The notes under the pieces were generated by a model. The model was not told the DNA's origin, ran no database searches, and worked only from the letters and a program-made list of their open reading frames with translations. DNA of 5,761 bases from Spirochaetaceae bacterium (lineage in GTDB: Bacteria; Spirochaetota; Spirochaetia; Treponematales; Breznakiellaceae). Shown in pieces: positions 1 to 5,206 of this stretch (position 1 is its first letter; each line of letters starts with the position of its first letter). The position numbers and the translations under genes were made by a program. The stretch spans positions 1 through 5,761 of the forward strand of contig JAIRMY010000107.1 of assembly GCA_031258335.1 (NCBI GenBank). The letters are read 5' to 3'.

Positions 1-2
1 CG

Positions 3-146
3 CGCGGGGATTTTTTGTTTCCCAATGAATGGGACGATATTCGCGGAGGCGGGAATAAGCTTAACGGAGACGATCTTGATGTGCCCACCGTTTTGCGGCG
101 CGGCGGCAATGTGAGTATGTTTGAAAACTACGCTAAACTCGGATAG
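3..146 (+). CDS. ftsZ: FtsZ cell-division protein, C-terminal fragment (5' end outside window)
   Basis: An open frame enters from the left edge and gives 47 residues before TAG at 144..146. Near its end is the peptide DDLDVPTVLRRGG, which fits the conserved FtsZ C-terminal peptide (D-x-[LI]-[DE]-[VI]-P-x-[FVY]-[LI]-R-[RK]) used to bind FtsA and other membrane tethers of the Z-ring. It is preceded by a Gly/Asn/Asp-rich stretch that looks like the end of the disordered FtsZ linker. About 13 residues (GNVSMFENYAKLG) follow the peptide, a slightly longer tail than in E. coli, where the peptide is almost terminal. The GTPase domain lies outside the window, so the call rests on the tail alone. The last 26 nt overlap the start of the xer gene in another frame, suggesting a shared transcript and coupled translation. 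Confidence 0.78.
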   Translation, partial: RGDFLFPNEWDDIRGGGNKLNGDDLDVPTVLRRGGNVSMFENYAKLG

Positions 147-1086
147 CGCAACGCGGGATAAGGCTTCCGTTAAGGCTCCCGCTAAGACTCTCGATAAAGC
201 CTCCGACAAGGCTGTCATCGAACGTTACCGTTCAAGGCTTTTCAGCGTAGAGCGTCTGTCGCGGCTTTCTGTAGAAACATACCTTGCGGAAATAAAACGG
301 CTGCTGGACTACACCGGAGCGGCGGAGGCCGCCGGCGCGTCAAGCGCCGTCCTTTCCCGTTACCTTGAGGAACGGATGTCGCGGGACGGCATAGACGGGC
401 GCAGCGTCGCCAAGGCCATTGCCGCGCTCCGCTCGTTCTACCGTTTCCTGATAGATTCCGGCGAAAGGAACGACAACCCCGCCTCGCTCCTAGAAGCGCC
501 CAAGAGTAAACCGCGGCTCCCCGAAACGCTTTCCGCCCAAGCTGTTGACGTGCTGCTCGCGCTGATAGACGACTCTACGCCCGCGGGCTTGCGGGACAGG
601 GCGCTGATTGAACTCTTATACTCCTCCGGCCTCCGCGTCTCAGAGGCGGTGGGACTCAACGTAGACGACTGCTTTTTCAACGAGGCGGTGATACGGGTTA
701 CAGGCAAGGGAAACAAGGAAAGGCTCGTGCCCTTCGGTTCCGCCGCTGAAGACGCCCTGCGCCGCTATCTTACATCGGGGCGCCCATCCTTCCTCAAGGC
801 GGGACGCAAGTCAGACGCGCTGTTCCTCCGCCGCGGAGGGAGGCGGCTCGGACGCAAAGGGATCTGGAAAAACTACGCCGCCCTCGCCTCAAAAGGCGGC
901 GCAAGCTCAAAACTCCACGCGCTGCGGCATAGCTTTGCCACCGAACTCCTTTCAGGCGGCGCGGACCTCCGCTCCGTGCAGGAATTTTTGGGACACGCCG
1001 ACATAAGCACGACGCAAATCTATACCCATGTAGCCGTTTCAAGCCTTGAGGAAGCCCACAAGAAGTACCTCCCACCCCTTCGGTGA
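121..1086 (+). CDS. xerD: Xer-family tyrosine site-specific recombinase (XerC/XerD type)
   Basis: Members of this family resolve chromosome dimers at dif by cutting and rejoining DNA through a 3'-phosphotyrosine. The 321-residue protein has a SAM-like core-binding domain (about 33-118) and a catalytic domain (about 135-315). The full active-site set is visible: R172 (SSGLRVSEAVGL), K196 (TGKGNKERLVP), H266 and R269 (HALRHSFAT), H292 (LGHADIST) and Y301 (TTQIYTHV). The spacings match E. coli XerD (R to K 24, H to Y 9). Start: TTG at 121 is the only start codon in this frame before the core-binding domain; the frame is closed by TGA at 112..114 and the first in-frame ATG falls at residue 86. 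No strong SD is visible (only GTGAG about 5 nt upstream), so coupling to ftsZ is likely. It is about 20-25 residues longer than usual because of a Lys/Ala-rich N-terminal tail (residues 13-32). The C-terminal part reads more like XerD than XerC, but the choice of symbol is tentative. The gene converges on the TPR gene 6 nt beyond its stop. Confidence 0.93.
   Translation: MKTTLNSDSATRDKASVKAPAKTLDKASDKAVIERYRSRLFSVERLSRLSVETYLAEIKRLLDYTGAAEAAGASSAVLSRYLEERMSRDGIDGRSVAKAIAALRSFYRFLIDSGERNDNPASLLEAPKSKPRLPETLSAQAVDVLLALIDDSTPAGLRDRALIELLYSSGLRVSEAVGLNVDDCFFNEAVIRVTGKGNKERLVPFGSAAEDALRRYLTSGRPSFLKAGRKSDALFLRRGGRRLGRKGIWKNYAALASKGGASSKLHALRHSFATELLSGGADLRSVQEFLGHADISTTQIYTHVAVSSLEEAHKKYLPPLR
157..216 (+). 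repeat. Degenerate 12-bp tandem repeat coding a Lys/Ala tetrapeptide tail
   Basis: Five consecutive 12-bp units within the xer 5' end encode DKAS, VKAP, AKTL, DKAS and DKAV (residues 13-32): a four-residue period with Lys always second and mostly Ala third. The nucleotide units remain alike (GATAAGGCTTCC, GACAAGGCTGTC and so on), suggesting origin by tandem duplication. The stretch precedes the core-binding domain and is absent from ordinary Xer proteins. It resembles the basic KA-rich tails of histone-H1-like proteins in composition only. Confidence 0.6.
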
Positions 1087-1092
1087 AATGTA

Positions 1093-2256
1093 CTAAAAGC
1101 CGGTAACAGGCTGATGTATGGTAATTCCTTCCATGCCGAACCCGCCGGGCGCATCCGATGGTTCTATTCTGCCAAACACTTCGAGCGGGCGTTCGGGGGC
1201 TATGGCGGCGGCAAACGGCATCCATACTTTAACTATGCCTTCTACGACACGCCGCTTGTCGTAACCTATCAAAAAATCAAAAGATGTTTCATCATGCCCT
1301 TCTACTATGTTTGCCGCCATTCCGCTCCACAGTGCGTAACAATCACGGTACAGCGGCGGGTCTTTTGCGGCTTCGGCGTATTTGATGCCCGCTGAAGGCG
1401 TTGATTTAAGCATTTCAAAGTCCGGCGCTTCCAGATACTGCGCCATTATACGCGCCTTGTTTTTTATCCCCTCACCAGCGTTTGATTCCATTATTCTGTT
1501 TATTTCAATCCGGGCGGAATTGTCACGCCCAACGTTAAAAAATTTCCGCGCGTTTTCATAGGCGTCAAGAATCTGTTTTTCCGTGAGGATTAAATTGTAA
1601 ACGCCGCCGGACTGCGCGGCTTCTCTTTTATCTGTCTGTGTCAAAGCGCTTTCGGCAAAACCTTCACGCGCCGGCTTTTGCGCCGCAAGCGGATTGTTTT
1701 TTACAACAAAAAACGCGCCGACGGTAAGCATAAGTAAAACAGGTGGAATTATTATTAACGCAAGCCGCGCCGGATTTAATTTTTCATGCGGAAACGGTGG
1801 AAAAAGGCTTCGCAGTTTGCCGGATTCTACCCATGCCTGTAAATCATCCGAGCCGGCGTATTTTTTCAAAATATTCAACCCCCGTTTTGCGATGCGGTTT
1901 TTACCGTCAATGTCCCGCGCTTCAAGGTAAAAACTTATGGCGCGCCGCGAATCGGCGCGTTTAACATACAGGGCCGCCAGGGCCAAAAGAACGGAAGGTT
2001 CCCTTGTCTTTAATTCACGGGCGCGGCTCAAATAATCATGAGCGCCGCCGTAGTTGCCGGCGTACAGCGAGCAGAGTCCTAACAGATAAAAAAAAAGAAA
2101 TGAATCCCGGTAATTGTAAACTTCGCTTTCCAGCAATTGCGCTGCATTCTCGTACTTTCCGCGTCGGGCGAGGCGCGCCGCCCTGGTTAATGTTGACGGA
2201 AAGCCGGGCGTCCATAAACCACAGTCCAACGCGGCAAAAATTACCGGATTACGCAT
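1093..2256 (-). CDS. Membrane-anchored TPR protein, third gene of a spirochaete envelope operon
   Basis: This 387-residue protein has no recognised name. Residues about 30-120 form TPR-like helical pairs (for example FYLLGLCSLYAGNYGGAHDY and LLALAALYVKRADSRRAISF). A single strongly hydrophobic segment follows at 164-186 (RLALIIIPPVLLMLTVGAFF). Then come a polar linker (about 190-220), a helical region (about 225-315), and a C-terminal stretch (about 337-382) with alternating hydrophobics and glycines that could be a small beta-barrel. With basic residues and the TPRs on the N-terminal side, the likely topology is TPRs in the cytoplasm and about 200 C-terminal residues in the periplasm. The ATG lies 3 nt after the stop of the preceding gene and has no clear SD, so translation is probably coupled. 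It is the last gene of the operon and its stop lies 6 nt from the stop of convergent xer. TPRs act as protein-protein scaffolds; the partner is unknown. An inner-membrane scaffold for periplasmic flagella is one possibility (inference). Confidence 0.85.
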   Translation of the reverse strand: MRNPVIFAALDCGLWTPGFPSTLTRAARLARRGKYENAAQLLESEVYNYRDSFLFFYLLGLCSLYAGNYGGAHDYLSRARELKTREPSVLLALAALYVKRADSRRAISFYLEARDIDGKNRIAKRGLNILKKYAGSDDLQAWVESGKLRSLFPPFPHEKLNPARLALIIIPPVLLMLTVGAFFVVKNNPLAAQKPAREGFAESALTQTDKREAAQSGGVYNLILTEKQILDAYENARKFFNVGRDNSARIEINRIMESNAGEGIKNKARIMAQYLEAPDFEMLKSTPSAGIKYAEAAKDPPLYRDCYALWSGMAANIVEGHDETSFDFLIGYDKRRVVEGIVKVWMPFAAAIAPERPLEVFGRIEPSDAPGGFGMEGITIHQPVTGF

Positions 2257-2259
2257 AGA

Positions 2260-3321
2260 CTAAAATATATTTAACGCGGAACCGGAACGGGCATTTATCG
2301 CGTCTATGGCGGCTTCCATGCTTTTCAATTCCTCTTCGGACGGCGTTTTCCCAGCGTATATGTACTCGTCCACTTTGTTTACTATTTCGCGCAACGCCGT
2401 TACGTCAACGTTCATAGCTCCATGCGTCAGAGTGAGCCGCCTTTTTGGTTCGGGCTTTTCGGTCTCGACTATAACCGGGAAAATAACAGGCGGAACATAC
2501 TCTTTTTCACCGCTGAATCCATACTCGTCTTCGGCGGCAAGCAAAACCGTCATAACACGTTGTTCAAAACGCTTCATGGGTTTTACGTCAAGAAAATAAC
2601 AAACGGCGGCGTCTTTCACTGAAAACGGCATATAGTTAAAACTTCTTCCCGGAACATATTCAACTTTATACCGCGCTGATTTCATACGCCTCCAGTTTGC
2701 GAACTGTAAGAAATCCGGACTTTCCGTTCCCTCGACAAATATGCTGCCCATGAGACCGTAATCATTATTGCGTGAAACCCAGAACTGTTCAGGCGATGTT
2801 TTGTCTATTATCGTTTCCACGCTTATTGGCCGTAGATTCGTCCTGAACGACGGGATGTTTCTTTCACCGAGAAACGTATCTATCAAAAGGCGCGCGCCTA
2901 CATTCAAAATACCCGGACTCCAGCTTTCAACCCGTATATCTACCCGTACCCCATTGCTTACACCCGAACTTGCGGTTCTTATGAATGAAAATTCTTCGAT
3001 AACCGTCAAAAATTTCGACTCAAACACAAGGGTGGGCCTGTTTTTCTCGCCCCGGACTATCATCCTGAATTCCGAATTGCTGCCCATCGTATACTCTTTA
3101 TCGTTTACATACAGTGAAAGCAGGCTTGTGCGCTTGTCTTTTTCCCAAAACAAAGGTTCATAAATTCTTTTTTCAACATCAGTCATATAGTACAGGGAAA
3201 ACCGGCATATTTTTTCATCTATAACGAGTTTTATTCTGCCGTCCACGTATTCCGCGGAATACAAATTCGAAAAAACCGCGGTCAGCAGTAGAGTAAATAC
3301 AAGTTTGCGTATGTCTACCAC
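2260..3321 (-). CDS. Exported beta-rich conserved hypothetical protein, second gene of the operon
   Basis: 353 residues, family not recognised. The N-terminus has a typical Sec signal peptide: basic MVDIRK, hydrophobic core LVFTLLLTAVF and likely cleavage after YSA (about residue 23). No Cys follows, so this is not a lipoprotein. The mature protein to about residue 265 alternates short hydrophobic and charged stretches with many aromatics (FSLYYM, WVSRNNDYGLMG, FANWRR, AVCYFLDV), as expected of a beta-sandwich. LLIDTFLGE near 145-153 looks like a conserved motif. A Pro/Glu/Lys linker (about 286-296) leads to a helical tail (about 307-345). The start is GTG at 3321, supported by GAGGAAG at 3326..3332 on this strand; it overlaps the end of the upstream gene by 7 nt, implying coupling. 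Both neighbours are TPR proteins, so this may be the periplasmic partner they hold. It is likely periplasmic or outer-membrane associated. Confidence 0.85.
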   Translation of the reverse strand: MVDIRKLVFTLLLTAVFSNLYSAEYVDGRIKLVIDEKICRFSLYYMTDVEKRIYEPLFWEKDKRTSLLSLYVNDKEYTMGSNSEFRMIVRGEKNRPTLVFESKFLTVIEEFSFIRTASSGVSNGVRVDIRVESWSPGILNVGARLLIDTFLGERNIPSFRTNLRPISVETIIDKTSPEQFWVSRNNDYGLMGSIFVEGTESPDFLQFANWRRMKSARYKVEYVPGRSFNYMPFSVKDAAVCYFLDVKPMKRFEQRVMTVLLAAEDEYGFSGEKEYVPPVIFPVIVETEKPEPKRRLTLTHGAMNVDVTALREIVNKVDEYIYAGKTPSEEELKSMEAAIDAINARSGSALNIF

Positions 3322-4301
3322 GCATCTTCCTCGACTATTTCATAAGTGTTAGCCGTGGAAACCAGCCTGTCCATCGTTTCAAGCGCCTTCGTTTTTATGG
3401 CGAGGAGACGCATAACTCCGTCTATATTTTTTTGAGTCATATCGGGCGGCGGTTCCTCGATAACGAGGACTTTCGGCTGCTCGTTGTACGCTCCGGTTAT
3501 CAAATACGGCGCTATTCTTTTTTGATACGCAAGTATAGCTTCTTCCGTAGTTTTTTGCTGCGCGGGTGAAGCCTGCGCCCCCTCTGAACCGGAGGGAACC
3601 GATTTTAATATATCAAGGAGTTCCGACTCTATCTTTTTTTGTTTTATCAACGATAAACGGTTCTGGGACGGCTCGAATTTATGGCTTCTTGGATAGTCGT
3701 TTACCACTATGTTAAACAGTTCTTCGGCGCGGGACATATTTCCCAGAGCGTAAAAACATTCTCCCATCCAGTAAATCGCCGCGGATTTCCTGTTATACGC
3801 GTTGTCCGTGCCGCTGTAAATTCCTTTGTCATTCCATGCGTTGAGCCGTATGCCGCTTAAATATCTGCCGTCAGGTCTGACACTGTCTGCATAAGCGCTG
3901 AGCAGCCTTATGGCATCGTTGTACCGCTTCAAATAGAAATACGCCCGCCCCTTGTGGTACGATACTTCCGCGCAACGAATGTTTTCTGGATCTATCCTTG
4001 CTATATCATCAAAGTACTGTATCGCTTCTTCATACTGTTCCGTAGCAAAAGTGGACATCGCTATCCAAAACTGCGCCTCGGCGCGGACTTCGGCGCTTGT
4101 ATTCTCCCGCTGCGTCCTGCGTAACTGTGCTATGGCTTCCCCCCAAAGTCCGTTACCGTATAATTCTACCCCCCTATCTACCCCGGTATGGACCGTGCCG
4201 GAATTTCCCGTTGACGGTTGCCAGCCTTGACTCTGCGCTTTGTACAAAGGCAAAACGACAAGCAGGGACAAGGATATAACTACACGAGCTCTGAATTTCA
4301 T
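3315..4301 (-). CDS. Exported tetratricopeptide-repeat protein, first gene of the operon
   Basis: 328 residues. A Sec signal peptide is clear: MKFRAR, then VVISLSLLVVLPLY, with probable cleavage near KAQS (about residue 24) and no lipobox Cys. The mature part carries about four TPR-like units: about 40-66 (GVELYGNGLWGEAIAQL), 72-106 (AQFWIAMSTFATEQYEEAIQ), 111-140 (SYHKGRAYFYLKRYNDAIRL) and 172-204 (AIYWMGECFYALGNMSRAEE). This is the pattern of periplasmic TPR scaffolds such as YbgF/CpoB or BamD, but it is not specific enough to name either. Residues about 218-330 are charged and mostly helical, with a Ser/Gln/Ala stretch near 235-250 and a Pro-rich EEPPPD near 282. The ATG is supported by GGAG at 4310..4313 (8-nt spacing). 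A sigma-28-like promoter lies immediately upstream, so this appears to head the operon. Confidence 0.88.
   Translation of the reverse strand: MKFRARVVISLSLLVVLPLYKAQSQGWQPSTGNSGTVHTGVDRGVELYGNGLWGEAIAQLRRTQRENTSAEVRAEAQFWIAMSTFATEQYEEAIQYFDDIARIDPENIRCAEVSYHKGRAYFYLKRYNDAIRLLSAYADSVRPDGRYLSGIRLNAWNDKGIYSGTDNAYNRKSAAIYWMGECFYALGNMSRAEELFNIVVNDYPRSHKFEPSQNRLSLIKQKKIESELLDILKSVPSGSEGAQASPAQQKTTEEAILAYQKRIAPYLITGAYNEQPKVLVIEEPPPDMTQKNIDGVMRLLAIKTKALETMDRLVSTANTYEIVEEDAW
3326..3332 (-). promoter_or_regulatory. Ribosome binding site fixing the GTG start at 3321
   Basis: On the - strand GAGGAAG lies 4 nt before the GTG codon, with its GAGG core 7 nt away. It sits inside the last codons of the upstream TPR gene. 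It supports the rare GTG start, which places a full signal peptide at the N-terminus. Confidence 0.65.
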
Positions 4302-4309
4302 ATACGGTT

Positions 4310-4313
4310 CTCC
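4310..4313 (-). promoter_or_regulatory. Ribosome binding site of the first operon gene
   Basis: GGAG (within TTGGAGAACC) lies 8 nt upstream of the ATG at 4301 on the - strand. It is the best SD of the three operon genes, consistent with this being the lead cistron. Confidence 0.65.
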
Positions 4314-4320
4314 AATTTCA

Positions 4321-4348
4321 CTATCGGCATGAGTCCCACTTTTCTTTA
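4321..4348 (-). promoter_or_regulatory. Candidate sigma-28 (FliA) promoter of the TPR operon
   Basis: Reading the - strand, TAAA (4348..4345) is followed by 16 nt and then GCCGATAG (4328..4321). The established sigma-28 consensus is TAAA, about 15 nt, GCCGATAA, so the -10 matches 7 of 8 and the spacer is one base long. It lies 19 nt before the ATG. The predicted start of transcription, about 7 nt after the -10, would fall at the edge of the GGAG, giving a very short leader of about 12-13 nt; that tightness is the main argument against it. If real, the operon belongs to the late flagellar/motility regulon. No convincing sigma-70 promoter was seen in 4302..4407: TTGTGC, 17 nt, TAAGCA is poor. 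Confidence 0.5.
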
Positions 4349-4407
4349 CCTGTGCTTATGCGCGCTAAACACCCGGCACAAAGCCGTGGAATTTTATGGC
4401 GAAACTA

Positions 4408-4587
4408 GTACCTTGTAACATCTAAAAGTAATGATATGAGCAATTACAAAGGGTACAAGGAATTCACCGCGAAGGCGAATAAGGCGAAGAAGGAATGGGA
4501 AAAATCCTGTATTCCATTTCCTTTTGCGCCTTCCGCGACTTTGCGGTTAGACATTCAAAATGTGTTTTTTTAGTGTTTACAAGATAC
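4408..4587. mobile_element. MITE-like non-coding element with terminal inverted repeats
   Basis: The left end GTACCTTGTAACATCTAAAA (4408..4427) matches the reverse complement of the right end (4568..4587) at 16 of 20 positions without gaps. The 180 bp between the ends contain no plausible gene but hold a large imperfect palindrome (4466..4547). A copy of the subterminal word, TACAAGG at 4454..4460, also pairs with CCTTGTA at 4411..4417. TA dinucleotides lie just inside both ends (4409..4410 and 4585..4586), which would fit insertion at TA as in IS630/Tc1 relatives, but this is trivial evidence. No transposase is present, so any mobility would be in trans. The element separates the CYTH stop from the TPR-operon promoter and could act as a transcription barrier or RNA 3'-end stabiliser. 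An alternative is a chromosomal REP-type repeat with fortuitous outer repeats. Confidence 0.5.
4466..4547. repeat. Long imperfect palindrome (REP-like hairpin)
   Basis: ACCGCGAAGGCG and the following bases (4466..4495) pair with the reverse complement of 4518..4547 at 23 of 30 ungapped positions. After a one-base bulge, the stem continues (AGGAATGG with CCATTTCCT), leaving a loop of roughly 15 nt around 4499..4513. The arms are purine-rich with recurrent GCGAAGG/AAGGCGAA words, so each arm is internally repetitive. No T-tract follows on either strand, so it is not a classical intrinsic terminator, though the RNA would fold on both strands. Confidence 0.7.
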
Positions 4588-4612
4588 CAACAGGAATGAA
4601 CCTCAGCGGATT

Positions 4613-5206
4613 TTAATGAAAAACCGTTTTCCTGTCTTGTAACATATCATTGTAGTAACGGGTTTCTATTCTATCCTCGTTTATTCCGGTTTGTTTTAGA
4701 AAGGCGTACAGACGGTTCTTTGCCGTCGCTGTCGTTTCCGGGCTGTCGTCCCCGGCGATTATTTCCAGTTCGATGAAGCAGCCCAGCCCCTCAATTTCCG
4801 AGACTTCAATGGTCATGCCGCCTGACTTCCATGAGCGCCCCCGTTTTTTCTTGGATATGCCCGGCTTAAGCCCCAGACGGCGCAACAATTCTTCAAATAC
4901 ACGTGCACGGTCCACTGTGAATTCCATTTCGTTGTTTATTTCTATGCCGTCCCGTACCTCTTTTGTCTTGTACGTTACCAGCGTAGTGGTTTCCGCGTCC
5001 TTGCCGGGGATTCGCAGCGTTTCACGGCGTATGCGTACGCCGGATGAAGGCAGCGCATTCCCGTTTTCAGCCCCGTTGCGCGAAATGGGGAACCAGTACA
5101 CGTCCTGTTTGTCGAATTCCCCGTAAAAAACGGCGAGCAAATCGATTTTCCGTTCCACCGCTTCCCGGTCATCGACCCAGGCCTTTATCTCAATCTCGAA
5201 TGGCAT
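4613..5206 (-). CDS. CYTH-domain protein (CyaB / thiamine-triphosphatase-like superfamily)
   Basis: CYTH enzymes bind a triphosphate with divalent metal inside a beta-tunnel; known activities are class IV adenylate cyclase, thiamine triphosphatase and inorganic triphosphatase. The signature ExExK is at residues 4-8 (EIEIK), right after the start as usual. Expected basic/acidic tunnel elements follow: VRIRRE (57-62), VTYKTKE (77-83), EINNEMEF (89-96), KKKRGRSW (119-126) and TIEVSEIEGLGCFIELE (132-148). The last fits the family's [EV]-x-[VI]-x-GLG-x-F-x-E-[IL]-E strand pair. RYYNDML near the C-terminus corresponds to the family's SYxELL segment. At 197 residues it is close to the CyaB length (about 180-200). 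Its ATG overlaps the flgK stop by one base (TAATG), so translation is coupled to flgK; the SD is only a weak GGCGGGG. The actual substrate cannot be told from sequence. Confidence 0.87.
   Translation of the reverse strand: MPFEIEIKAWVDDREAVERKIDLLAVFYGEFDKQDVYWFPISRNGAENGNALPSSGVRIRRETLRIPGKDAETTTLVTYKTKEVRDGIEINNEMEFTVDRARVFEELLRRLGLKPGISKKKRGRSWKSGGMTIEVSEIEGLGCFIELEIIAGDDSPETTATAKNRLYAFLKQTGINEDRIETRYYNDMLQDRKTVFH

Larger units (their letters stand above)
4302..4612. other. Intergenic region between the CYTH gene and the TPR operon
   Basis: These 311 bp contain, in order from the operon side, the SD, the sigma-28-like promoter, about 60 bp with no assigned function (4349..4407), the MITE-like element, and 25 bp following the CYTH stop. 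No coding frame with an SD was found on either strand. No canonical terminator for the flgK-CYTH transcript is visible apart from the palindrome. Confidence 0.7.

Noticed and set aside
1040..1110. A dif-like Xer target next to the recombinase gene
   Set aside because: No 28-bp near-palindrome with separate 11-bp arms was found here; in bacteria dif is not usually beside xer.
1076..1130. Short stems CACC/GGTG and AGCC/GGCT as terminators between the convergent genes
   Set aside because: Only 4-bp stems without T-tracts on either strand.
794..1225. Open frame on the - strand (143 codons) across the end of xer
   Set aside because: Antisense to the conserved Xer catalytic domain, Arg/Cys-rich composition, no SD and no family resemblance: a shadow frame.
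1941..1959. Perfect 7-bp inverted repeat CGCGCCG-CGAAT-CGGCGCG
   Set aside because: It lies inside the TPR coding region over Arg/Ala/Ser codons with no T-run following; explained by GC-rich codons.
2768..3163. Open frame on the + strand (131 codons) inside the beta-rich protein gene
   Set aside because: Runs opposite a gene with signal peptide, SD and operon context; no SD or recognisable domain of its own.
4340..4385. Sigma-70 promoter TTGTGC-N17-TAAGCA on the - strand
   Set aside because: Both hexamers are poor; the sigma-28-like motif closer to the gene fits much better.
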